From the NCBI GenBank assembly GCA_964472295.1, contig CAYYJQ010000017.1:1-43371 (forward strand): 43,371 nucleotides of DNA, read 5' to 3'. Below, piece after piece: positions 34,306 through 41,823 of this stretch (the stretch's first letter is position 1; each line of letters starts with the position of its first letter). The translations under genes and the position numbers were made by a program. Below the pieces are notes generated by a model. The model did no database searches, was not told the origin of the DNA, and was given only the letters and a program-made list of their open reading frames with translations. The stretch comes from JAJRZX01 sp964472295 (lineage in GTDB: Bacteria > Desulfobacterota > GWC2-55-46 > JADFVP01).

Positions 34306-34329
34306 AAAGCGGCACAGGGAGGTGTCTTG

Positions 34330-34484
34330 CCTTAATTCAGGGACAAATTAAGGAGAGGTCCCTTTCAACCCTCCAGCCTTCGACCCTTCGGCCCTTCGGC
34401 CAGCTCAGGACTCAGGGTGAATGGTTTTTAGTGAATATCAGGGCCTTTTTCAAGCGTTCGCCCTGAGCCTGTCGAAGGGCGAAC
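34330..34484 (+). repeat. Further palindromes between modules A and B
   Basis: 34330-34353: CCTTAATT, 8-nt loop, AATTAAGG; its core matches hairpin 1 at 20595. 34378-34408: overlapping TTCGGCCC/CTTCGG elements. 34456-34484: GTTCGCCC ... GGGCGAAC around TGAGCCTGTCGAA, a dispersed bacterial repeat type I have seen widely. No gene is present in the 564 bp between rmuC and the RAYT gene. Confidence 0.75.
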
Positions 34485-34516
34485 AGACTTGCGGGCAATG
34501 TCCACCCTGCAGAGCT

Positions 34517-34674
34517 TTTATCTTAAGATAAAAGAAAAGCAATAGATTGTAATTTGTAGGGCGGGCTGTGCCCGCCAAAAGAAGAAAAGATTTCCTTACT
34601 TTCTTTTGGAAAAAAGAAAGTAAGACAAAGAAAACCAGAATTGTAGGTTGGGTAGAGCGAAGCGAAACCCAACA
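34517..34674 (+). repeat. Composite repeat module, copy B
   Basis: Same order as copy A, 370 bp away: TTTATCTTAAGATA, a GTAG-preceded type II palindrome (34560-34576), a reversed type III hairpin (34595-34624), and an intact type I palindrome preceded by GTAG (34643-34674). It ends 24 bp before the RAYT start. Confidence 0.9.
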
Positions 34675-35275
34675 ATAAAAAAGCTTTAAAGGTCAATAAT
34701 GCGCTATCGAAGGTCCCGGGCAAAGGGCGCTGCCTTTTTCTTTACGGTCGTGACTTACAGGCGAAAGAAAATTCTGTGTAACGATACAAATATAACGCTG
34801 ATAAAAGAGGCCATTGAATATGTTTTGGGCCGTCATCCCTTTACGGTTGACGCATTTGTTATCATGCCCGACCATATCCATTGCATCTGGACTCTGCCGG
34901 AGAATGATTCCGATTTTTCCACGCGGTGGCGTATGATTAAAGGCCGTTTTACCCGTAGGTGCGATGACATCTATAAGACATCAAGAACCGCTTCAAGGGT
35001 TAGAAAGGCCGAACAGTCAATATGGCAACGCCGGTTCTGGGAACACCGAATCAGAGATGATGGAGATTTTAGGCGTCACGTAGATTATATCCATTACAAC
35101 CCGGTTAAACACGGGATGGCAGAGTCGCCCGGCGAGTGGCCTTGTTCCAGTTTTCATAGGTATGTAAGAGAGGGCGTTTACGAGAGTGATTGGGGCGCAG
35201 GCCCCAATATCGTCTTTGATGCGACGGTGGGACATGAATGAGTGTTGGGTTTCGCTTCGCTCTACCCAACCTACG
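34643..35275 (+). mobile_element. RAYT gene flanked by inverted REP palindromes (REPtron-like)
   Basis: The transposase gene at 34699 is bracketed by two intact type I palindromes in opposite orientation: 34643-34674 upstream and 35243-35275 downstream, arms GTTGGGT and ACCCAAC. Each has GTAG at its outer foot. This is the layout of REP-RAYT units, where the enzyme recognises REP hairpins with a GTAG-like tetranucleotide. Confidence 0.85.
34699..35241 (+). CDS. REP-associated tyrosine transposase (RAYT, Y1 family)
   Basis: A 180-residue HUH single-strand transposase of the TnpA-REP group. The metal-binding HUH is H59-I-H61 in VIMPDHIHCIW; the nucleophile region is HVDYIHYNPVKHG (Y130 or Y133). 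RFWEHRIRDDGDF before it is also RAYT-typical. Length is normal and the frame intact. These enzymes cut and join REP hairpins and are usually single copy, serving the host's scattered REPs rather than moving themselves. AAAGGT precedes the ATG. Many REP palindromes within 8 kb are its likely substrates. Confidence 0.93.
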   Translation: MRYRRSRAKGAAFFFTVVTYRRKKILCNDTNITLIKEAIEYVLGRHPFTVDAFVIMPDHIHCIWTLPENDSDFSTRWRMIKGRFTRRCDDIYKTSRTASRVRKAEQSIWQRRFWEHRIRDDGDFRRHVDYIHYNPVKHGMAESPGEWPCSSFHRYVREGVYESDWGAGPNIVFDATVGHE

Positions 35276-35283
35276 AAGCTGCC

Positions 35284-35375
35284 CTTAAGATAAAAGAAAA
35301 GCAATAGTTTGTAATTTGTAGGGCGGGCTATGCCCGCCAAAAGAGATTTAATGGTGGGCACAGCCCACCCTACGA
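35284..35375 (+). repeat. Composite repeat module, partial copy C with two type II palindromes
   Basis: CTTAAGATAAAAG and AAAGCAATAGTTTGTAATTT precede GTAG and GGCGGGC-TAT-GCCCGCC (35322-35338). A second palindrome GGTGGGC-ACA-GCCCACC (35353-35369) faces the other way with CTACG at its end. Confidence 0.88.
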
Positions 35376-35415
35376 GGCTGAAGTATTGAAAAAATCAATT
35401 AGCGAGAAATGAATA

Positions 35416-36294
35416 GTGTCCAAGACAACACGGGACAATTTTTCTTCCTATACAATAAAAGTTTTAGCAAATAGGGTTGCCACAATATGCTCTAACCCTA
35501 AATGTGAAGTGCCAACTTATGGACCCCATACCGAGCCAACAAAATTTACCAATAAAGGTGTAGCGGCTCATATCACTGCTGCTTCTCCAGGTGGTGCAAG
35601 GTACAATCCTGATCTTAGCAGACAGGAAAGGTCATCTATTGATAACGCTATTTGGCTCTGTCAGAGCTGTGCCAAAATGATAGACAATGATGAAGAGAGA
35701 TTTCCCGTTGAGTTATTGCGCGAATGGAAACATAAAACAGAAACTCGTGCACGTAATGCCATTGAAAATCCGCATATTATAGAGACCGGCATACCAAATA
35801 TCGGGTCCCTTCTGTTGATTACATCACAAAATAATACACGATTACGTGAAGGAGGGAAATTAGTTAAAGATGGACCTAATAAGGGGCTTCGTAGCAAAAA
35901 GATAACCATCAGCCCAATCAGGGCTTCGAGAGATCTTATAAACCAAAATATTCCAATTTTTGAAAGTTATCGGAATTATCCTCTTGGCACGGAATTTATC
36001 GCAGTTGTTTGCCAGAATCAAGGGAAAAGTATCGATACAAATATTAAGATTAGAGTTACTTTTGACAAGGCATTAATAGGTGCTTTAAGGGTTCACAAAG
36101 AAAACCGAATGCAGGTTATCGAGGGTGGAGAAAAATCATCTTACGCTACTCTACATATACCACAGTTGCTTCCAGGAGAGGCGCAACAAGCATCAATCGA
36201 ATTAAGTTCTGCCTGTGTCATAGATGCAACTCTTTGGTCTGAGAACTCAGGAGACTCTAAGGAAATATTTATTTTTAAAGTCAAAGTGGGATAG
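35416..36294 (+). CDS. HNH-nuclease-domain protein with unknown C-terminal domain (candidate defence gene)
   Basis: A 292-residue protein. The N-terminal domain (about 15-108) has a zinc-binding pair C25/C30 and C82/C85. The nuclease core is GVAAHITAASPGGARYNP with catalytic H52, then SSIDNAIWLCQSCAKMIDND and ELLREWK. This HNH type is common at the front of anti-phage effector proteins. Residues about 130-292 are predicted beta-rich (GTEFIAVVCQNQGKSIDTNIKIRVTF...) and I do not recognise them; they may sense a ligand or partner. The gene is clearly AT-richer than all neighbours, with AAA, ATA and TTA codons, so it was probably acquired. The start is GTG with a weak ribosome site. Confidence 0.75.
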   Translation: MSKTTRDNFSSYTIKVLANRVATICSNPKCEVPTYGPHTEPTKFTNKGVAAHITAASPGGARYNPDLSRQERSSIDNAIWLCQSCAKMIDNDEERFPVELLREWKHKTETRARNAIENPHIIETGIPNIGSLLLITSQNNTRLREGGKLVKDGPNKGLRSKKITISPIRASRDLINQNIPIFESYRNYPLGTEFIAVVCQNQGKSIDTNIKIRVTFDKALIGALRVHKENRMQVIEGGEKSSYATLHIPQLLPGEAQQASIELSSACVIDATLWSENSGDSKEIFIFKVKVG

Positions 36295-36298
36295 TCTT

Positions 36299-36319
36299 GT
36301 AGGGTGGGCTCCGCCCACC
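36299..36319 (+). repeat. Type II REP palindrome before asd
   Basis: GTAG followed by GGTGGGC-TCC-GCCCACC. It lies 33 bp before the asd start and just after the HNH stop codon. Confidence 0.88.
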
Positions 36320-36352
36320 AAAAATAAAAATAACCACGGAGAACATAAAAAC

Positions 36353-37372
36353 GTGAAAAAGAAAAGATACAACATCGCCGTTGCCGGGGCCACCGGCATG
36401 GTTGGAAGAGAGCTTGTAAAAATCCTTGAGGAGCGCAAATTCCCGGTAGGTGAACTTCATCTTCTGGCCTCCTCGCGGAGCGCGGGCGAGGAGATATGGT
36501 TTAACAATAAAAAAATTCCCGTTACGCTCCTTGACGACGAGACCTTCGAGGACATGGACATCGGGCTCTTTTCTCCCGGTGCCGCTGTCTCTAAAATTTT
36601 CGCGCCAAGGGCCGCTGCCGCGGGCTGCGTGGTGGTGGACAATACGAGCCAGTTCCGCATGGACCCTGAGGTGCCCCTTGTGGTCCCGGAGGTCAACCCC
36701 GGGGACATCGCCCTCTATCCCAAAAAAAATATTATCGCAAACCCCAATTGTTCTACCATACAGATGGTGGCGGCGCTAAAGCCCATTCATGACCGCTTCA
36801 AGATAAAGCGCGTGGTGGTGGCGACATACCAGGCAGTATCGGGCGCAGGAAAAGACGCAATGGAGGAACTCTCCGGGCAGGTGCGGAGCCTCTTTAATAT
36901 GAAGACGCCTGAGACAAAGGTCTTTACGCGGCAGATAGCCTTCAACTGCCTCCCTCATATAGACGTCTTCATGGACGACGGCTCCACAAAGGAAGAGTGG
37001 AAGATGGTGGAGGAGACAAAGAAGATACTGCACAGCGACGTGAAGGTGACGGCAACTGCCGTGCGTGTGCCCGTCTTTGTGGGCCACTCCGAGGCCGTGA
37101 ACATCGAGACCGAGAGGCCCATAACCGTGGAAGAGGCGCGCGAGGTGCTGGCAAAGGCGCCGGGCGTTGCGGTGGTGGACGAGACGAGTTCGGGCACCTA
37201 TCCAACCGCCGTGGAGGCCTCGGAAGAGGACGAGGTCTTTGTGGGCAGAATTCGCATTGACCCAACCGTGGAGAACGGCATAAACATGTGGATAGTCTCG
37301 GATAACCTCCGTAAGGGCGCGGCCCTCAACGCCGTGCAGATAGCGGAGATACTCATCAGGGATTATCTCTAA
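36353..37372 (+). CDS. asd: Aspartate-semialdehyde dehydrogenase
   Basis: A 339-residue enzyme that reduces aspartyl phosphate to the semialdehyde in the lysine, threonine, methionine and diaminopimelate pathway. It starts KKKRYNIAVAGATGMVGRELV (NADP loop). The catalytic C133 is in ANPNCSTIQM, and VPVFVGHSEAVNIE carries the active-site His. Length is normal. The GTG at 36353 with CGGAG 11 nt upstream begins the homology; an earlier in-frame ATG at 36224 would overlap the HNH gene and translate a repeat. The dap and lys genes are not nearby; repeats isolate it on both sides. Confidence 0.94.
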   Translation: MKKKRYNIAVAGATGMVGRELVKILEERKFPVGELHLLASSRSAGEEIWFNNKKIPVTLLDDETFEDMDIGLFSPGAAVSKIFAPRAAAAGCVVVDNTSQFRMDPEVPLVVPEVNPGDIALYPKKNIIANPNCSTIQMVAALKPIHDRFKIKRVVVATYQAVSGAGKDAMEELSGQVRSLFNMKTPETKVFTRQIAFNCLPHIDVFMDDGSTKEEWKMVEETKKILHSDVKVTATAVRVPVFVGHSEAVNIETERPITVEEAREVLAKAPGVAVVDETSSGTYPTAVEASEEDEVFVGRIRIDPTVENGINMWIVSDNLRKGAALNAVQIAEILIRDYL

Positions 37373-37384
37373 GGGGCGGGCAGT

Positions 37385-37653
37385 GGTGGGCAGTGCCCAC
37401 CCTACGAGACTTTACCCTGCTTTTTGTTGGGTTTCGCTTCGCTCTACCCAACCTACGAGTTCTTTCCAGCGGCCAGAGGCCGCTGGTACTGGTTTTCTTT
37501 GCTCCACTTTCTTTTTTCCAAAAGAAAGTGGAAGGTTTTCTTTGAACGGCCCGCTTTAGCGGTAGATAGCGTTAATAGCGCTTTGTAGTTCCCAAATCCA
37601 GAGAGACCAGGCCTCCCAATCAAAAAACTTTCTTTTTTCCAAAAGAAAGCGGG
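37385..37653 (+). repeat. Repeat cluster between asd and truA
   Basis: In order: type II GGTGGGC-AGT-GCCCACC (37385-37401); intact type I (37425-37457); a CCAGCGGCC-AGA-GGCCGCTGG palindrome (37466-37486); type III hairpin (37490-37532, arms CCAC/GTGG); and a second type III (37626-37653, one arm shorter). No gene is present in the 309-bp gap. The last hairpin ends 28 nt before the truA ATG. Confidence 0.9.
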
Positions 37654-37681
37654 AAATCTTTTGTCTTCTTTTTTATAATCC

Positions 37682-38425
37682 ATGCGGAATATTAAACTCA
37701 CCCTCGAGTATGACGGCACTGCCTATGTAGGCTGGCAGGTTCAGCCCAATGGGCCGAGCATACAGGGCGAGGTCATCTCGGCCATATCGCGGCTTACGGG
37801 CGTGGAAAAGGTCCGTCTTACAGGGGCCTCGCGCACGGACAGCGGCGTTCACGCGAGGGGTCAGGCGGCGAATTTTCTTACCTCCTCTGTCCTTCCCGTG
37901 GAGGTCTTCAGGCGGGGCCTCAACGCCCTTTTGCCCCCTGATATTGCCGTTGTGCGGGCCGAGGAGGTCTCAACCGAATTTGACGCGAGGCGCGGGGCGT
38001 CCTGCAAGAGATATGTTTACAGGGTCCTTGCCCGTCCCTTTCCCTCTCCTTTATGGAGGCGTTTTTCCTGGCACGTGCCGCGAGCCCTCGACATTGGGGC
38101 AATGCGTGAGGGCGCGGCCTTTTTTATCGGCGAGAAGGATTTTACGTCTTTTCGGGCCGCGCACTCCGACGCGCCCCATTCCGTGCGGGAGGTTTATTCA
38201 GTCGAGATAAACAGGACCTCCGGGGGGCTTGTAACTATCGAGGTAAGGGGCCGGGCCTTTTTGCGCCACATGGTGCGGATAATGGCGGGTACGCTTGTGG
38301 AGGTGGGCCTCGGGAAGATGGCGCCGCCGCGAGTCGGCGAGATTATTGAGGCAAGGGACAGGGGCGCGGCGCCAAGGACGGCGCCTGCGTGCGGGCTGGT
38401 CCTTGAAGAGGTGGTGTACGAGTAA
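37682..38425 (+). CDS. truA: tRNA pseudouridine(38-40) synthase TruA
   Basis: A 247-residue enzyme that makes pseudouridine in the anticodon arm. The catalytic aspartate is D53 in GASRTDSGVHARGQ; the N-terminus NIKLTLEYDGTAYVGWQVQ and the late motif FLRHMVRIMAGTLVEVGLGK are diagnostic. The ATG at 37682 has no Shine-Dalgarno; its leader is the U-rich tail of a type III repeat, as for rmuC. Confidence 0.95.
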   Translation: MRNIKLTLEYDGTAYVGWQVQPNGPSIQGEVISAISRLTGVEKVRLTGASRTDSGVHARGQAANFLTSSVLPVEVFRRGLNALLPPDIAVVRAEEVSTEFDARRGASCKRYVYRVLARPFPSPLWRRFSWHVPRALDIGAMREGAAFFIGEKDFTSFRAAHSDAPHSVREVYSVEINRTSGGLVTIEVRGRAFLRHMVRIMAGTLVEVGLGKMAPPRVGEIIEARDRGAAPRTAPACGLVLEEVVYE

Positions 38426-38438
38426 TCTTTCTGGTATT

Positions 38439-38633
38439 TGTTGGGTTTCGCTTCGCTCTACCCAACCTACGAGAACTACTCAACATTTTTGATGGGTGCG
38501 TTTACTCCAGCCATCCTGCATTTTTTTCGATGGGCAGTGCCCACCCTACCTGGCTGGAATTGGTTTTCTTTGTCTTACTTTCTTTTTTCAAAAAGAAAGT
38601 AAGGAAGTCTTTCACTGGCGGGCGAAGCCCGCC
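38439..38633 (+). repeat. Repeat cluster between truA and ubiV
   Basis: Intact type I (38439-38471), partial type II ending CCCTACC (38531-38548), type III hairpin (38561-38603, arms CTTAC/GTAAG), and a type II GGCGGGC-GAA-GCCCGCC (38617-38633) without GTAG. Confidence 0.9.
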
Positions 38634-38640
38634 GGTCTCA

Positions 38641-38699
38641 TCTCTTTTCCTTTTCCTTCTCCTTCTCCTTCTCCTTCTCCCCCTCTCCCCCCTTTCCTT
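38641..38699 (+). repeat. Homopyrimidine tract upstream of ubiV
   Basis: Fifty-nine consecutive C/T bases, including about four CCTTCT units, 71 bp before ubiV. Such tracts can slip during replication or form triplex DNA. A few more pyrimidine-rich bases follow to 38725. Confidence 0.85.
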
Positions 38700-38770
38700 G
38701 TTTTCCTTGTTTTCATCTCCTTCCTGTTGCATACTTAAGGGTCTAACGTATTATTTTTGTGGGGTGGGAT

Positions 38771-39667
38771 ATGGAGATTTCGCTTGGCCCTATTCTCTTT
38801 GAGTGGAAGAGGGAGGATGTTCTGGCCTTTTATGAAGAAGCGGCGAAGATGGACGTTGATACTGTCTATCTTGGCGAGGTGGTCTGCGCGAAGAAACTCG
38901 GCCTTTCCGTGAAGGACATTGCCGGCGTGGCCAATATGCTCACCGAGGCGGGAAAGAAGGTGGTCCTTTCGAGCCTCGCCGTGGTCTCGAACGAGAAGGA
39001 ACTTGGCCTTGTACGCGCCCTTGTTGGGCTTCCCTATGCCATTGAGGCCAATGACATGAGCGTCTTTAACATGGTAGACCCCTTGAAGAGGGAGGTTTAC
39101 TGCGGCCCTCACATTACGACATACAATGCGCCGAGCATCGAGTTTTTGAAGGGCCTTGGCGTGCGGCGCGTATGTTTTCCCGTGGAACTTCCGGCAGAGG
39201 CCGTTGCTTACAACATAAAGGAGACGGGCATTGAGGCCGAGGTCTTTGCCTGGGGCCGCGTGCCGCTGGCGTTTTCCTGGAGGTGTTATACATCGCGGGC
39301 CCATGGGCTCCTTAAGACGAATTGCCGTCACAACTGCGCTGATAACCCCGGGGGCATCATGATACGCACCATGGAGGGCGAGCCCATATTCACCATTAAC
39401 GGAACGTCCATACTGAGCGCCGCCACCCTCTCGCTTTCCGGGGAGACGGAAGACCTCGGGGCAATGGGCGTTAAGGCCCTTCGCATCTCACCGCAGTTCG
39501 AGGGCACCGGCGAGGTGGTGCGCGTATTCAGGGAACGGCTCAACAAAGACATTTCAGCAGATGAGGCCGCGGCGCGCCTCAAGGGCCTTGCCCTGGACGG
39601 CGGAGTTGTTAACGGCTGGTATCACGGCCTTGCGGGCAAGGACCTTGTCCAAGTCGAGGCAGGTTAG
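38771..39667 (+). CDS. ubiV: U32-family protein UbiV (oxygen-independent quinone hydroxylation)
   Basis: A 298-residue U32 peptidase-like protein. With the ATG at 38771 it begins MEISLGPILFEW, matching the UbiV N-terminus. The four 4Fe-4S cysteines of E. coli UbiV are found in the same arrangement: C39 (YLGEVVC), C172 (RCYTSR), C185 and C189 (spacing x12 and x3). UbiV works with UbiU to hydroxylate quinone precursors without oxygen, using prephenate as oxygen donor. UbiU itself is not in the window. Other quinone genes follow (ubiB, ubiE and a UbiT-like SCP2 gene), which supports the assignment. Confidence 0.9.
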   Translation: MEISLGPILFEWKREDVLAFYEEAAKMDVDTVYLGEVVCAKKLGLSVKDIAGVANMLTEAGKKVVLSSLAVVSNEKELGLVRALVGLPYAIEANDMSVFNMVDPLKREVYCGPHITTYNAPSIEFLKGLGVRRVCFPVELPAEAVAYNIKETGIEAEVFAWGRVPLAFSWRCYTSRAHGLLKTNCRHNCADNPGGIMIRTMEGEPIFTINGTSILSAATLSLSGETEDLGAMGVKALRISPQFEGTGEVVRVFRERLNKDISADEAAARLKGLALDGGVVNGWYHGLAGKDLVQVEAG

Positions 39668-39705
39668 GGGCAGGCTCGGCTTAATCAAGAGAGGAGGAAC
39701 TCACC

Positions 39706-40092
39706 ATGTCTGATATGCTTGACAGGATGCTTCTTGTGGCAATGGGCCTTGAGAAGAAGGTAAAAGAGACTATAGGCGACCTTCAGAAGACAGGAGAAGA
39801 GGGCAAGGGAGAAGGAGAAGGGCTCTCTGCAAAGGAGGTTGTTGAGAACAAGATAGTGGACGAGGGAGTGGGCGTGGTAAAGGAACTCCTCTCCGTGGTG
39901 GACAACGCGCGAAAGCGCATCGAGGAGGAACTGGCCTCAAAGTCCGGCAGGATACGCGAGAAGATACACGCCGCGGACAGCGAGGATATAGAGGTAATAA
40001 AGGAGATGGCCCGCGTGGCAAGAGAGAAGGTGGATGCCCTTGAAAAGCGGGTCGGGGAACTTGAGTCGCTGGTAAAGAAGAAAAAGAAGTAA
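39706..40092 (+). CDS. Small coiled-coil protein, UbiK- or phasin-like
   Basis: A 128-residue, highly charged helical protein. The C-terminal part (about 85-123: SEDIEVIKEMARVAREKVDALEKRVGELESL, ending in poly-Lys) strongly resembles the UbiK/YqiC pattern (EEFDVQ...RTREKLALLEQRISELE), a trimeric coiled coil that helps the Ubi enzyme complex on membranes. The central part (SVVDNARKRIEEELASKSGRI) also fits phasin-like proteins often found next to ubiB in related bacteria. GAGAGGAGGAA precedes the ATG. It lies between ubiV and ubiB, 23 bp from the latter, so a role in the quinone complex is likely but unproven. Confidence 0.72.
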   Translation: MSDMLDRMLLVAMGLEKKVKETIGDLQKTGEEGKGEGEGLSAKEVVENKIVDEGVGVVKELLSVVDNARKRIEEELASKSGRIREKIHAADSEDIEVIKEMARVAREKVDALEKRVGELESLVKKKKK

Positions 40093-40115
40093 TCTTAAGG
40101 ACAGGTAGTTGCCCT

Positions 40116-41774
40116 ATGCACGGGAGCAGGATAAAGGACATAAGGCGTCTTGCGAGCATAGCCATGACTCTTACAAAGTATGGCTTTGGCGGCGTTGCCG
40201 CGCGCATGAAGATACTCCCCTTCGTGGCCTCCATACAGAGGGTACTCTTTCCCCGTAAAGAGATGGACAGCCTCTCTGTGCCGCGCCGGATAAGGCTCGT
40301 CCTCGAAGACCTGGGGCCCACCTATATAAAACTCGGCCAGATAGCCTCCACGCGCGCGGACATCCTCCCGCCCGGCTGGGTCGAGGAGTTTAAAAAACTC
40401 CAGGACAAGGTGCCGCCAGTGCCCTTTTCCGAGATAAGGTCAGTGGTGGAAAAATCCCTGGACGCGCCCCTTGAGAACAACTTCGCCTCCTTTTCCGAGA
40501 CCCCGGTGGCCTCGGCCTCCATAGCGCAGGTGCATATCGCGACGCTCCGTAATGGCGAAAAAGCCGCCGTAAAGGTCAAGCGTCCGGGTATAGGAAAGAT
40601 AATAGCCGCGGACATGTCCGTCATGCACACCATGGCACATCTACTTGAGAGATACGTTCAGGGAGCGCGGCGGTACAGGCCCGTAGAGGTAGTGGACGAG
40701 TTCGAGCGTGTCATCACACGGGAGCAGGACCTCTCCATAGAGGGCGCCAACATGGAGCGCTTCTCGAAGATATTCGAGGGTAACGCCGACGTTCAGATAC
40801 CGCGCGTCTTCTGGGACTACACAAGTGAAGACGTCCTTACCATGGAGGCCATAGACGGCACGCCCATCGACGAGGTGGAGGTCCTGAAATCCAAGGGCGT
40901 TGATATAAAAAAGGTCGCGAAAAAGGGCATAGAGATATTCTTCAAGCAGGTATTTGACCACGGCATATTCCACGCAGACCTCCACCCCGGAAATATCTTC
41001 GTACGTGACGACGGCGTTATCATATACCTCGACTTTGGCATCATCGGACGCCTCGATAGAAAACTCAGGAAGTACCTTGCGAGCATTCTCTTCTACATGG
41101 TGCGCCGCGACTACGCCGGCATGGCCCGCGTGCACCGCGAGATGGGCCTCATCGGAGAGGCCGTGGACATCGGGGAATTCGAGGAGACGCTTGCCGAAAT
41201 CGCAGAGCCCATATTCGGCAAGACCCTTGAACACATAGACATCTCCGCCCTGCTCATGCGCCTTCTGGAGACAGCGCGGCGTTTTGACATGACCCTTCAG
41301 CCAAACCTCTTACTGCTTCAAAAATCAATGGTCATAATAGAGGGCGTGGGGCGCCAGCTCTACCCTGACGTGAACATGTGGGAGGTGGCCCGGCCCCTTG
41401 TGTACCGCTGGATGATACGAGAGAAACTCTCGCCAAGAAAACTTCGCGAAAAGGGCGCCCGCCTTGGCGGGGAACTCGTTGGTTCAGCCCTTGAGCTTCC
41501 CGTGAAGATGAACGGCGTGCTCGAAAAGACACTTGATAATGAACTCAAGGTGGGCTTTGTGCACCACAGGCTCGATGGCCTCGTGGACGGCATAGAAGGG
41601 GCTGGAAAAAATATCGCCGGAGGAATCGTCGTGGCTTCACTCGTCCTCGCCGCAGTCCTCGCCTGGACACTCTCAACACCAACGACAATGCGAGTCCTTG
41701 GCCTGCCCCTTGGAAGCGCCATACTCTCGGCGCTGGCAGTAATCCTCGGCGTAAGACTCTTCAGAAGACACTGA
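40116..41774 (+). CDS. ubiB: ABC1/ADCK-family kinase-like protein UbiB
   Basis: A 552-residue membrane-anchored atypical kinase/ATPase that supports quinone synthesis, probably by extracting lipid intermediates. Diagnostic motifs: KLGQ (72-75), PVASASIAQVH, the EQDLSIEGANMERF region, HADLHPGN (286-293) and DFG (306-308). Two C-terminal membrane segments end the protein (about 505-550), as in UbiB. It follows the coiled-coil gene closely. A 298-bp repeat cluster separates it from ubiE. Confidence 0.95.
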   Translation: MHGSRIKDIRRLASIAMTLTKYGFGGVAARMKILPFVASIQRVLFPRKEMDSLSVPRRIRLVLEDLGPTYIKLGQIASTRADILPPGWVEEFKKLQDKVPPVPFSEIRSVVEKSLDAPLENNFASFSETPVASASIAQVHIATLRNGEKAAVKVKRPGIGKIIAADMSVMHTMAHLLERYVQGARRYRPVEVVDEFERVITREQDLSIEGANMERFSKIFEGNADVQIPRVFWDYTSEDVLTMEAIDGTPIDEVEVLKSKGVDIKKVAKKGIEIFFKQVFDHGIFHADLHPGNIFVRDDGVIIYLDFGIIGRLDRKLRKYLASILFYMVRRDYAGMARVHREMGLIGEAVDIGEFEETLAEIAEPIFGKTLEHIDISALLMRLLETARRFDMTLQPNLLLLQKSMVIIEGVGRQLYPDVNMWEVARPLVYRWMIREKLSPRKLREKGARLGGELVGSALELPVKMNGVLEKTLDNELKVGFVHHRLDGLVDGIEGAGKNIAGGIVVASLVLAAVLAWTLSTPTTMRVLGLPLGSAILSALAVILGVRLFRRH

Positions 41775-41823
41775 AGAGAAAACACATGCTATAATAAAAC
41801 ATAAAGAAGAAAAAAAGAAGGTG

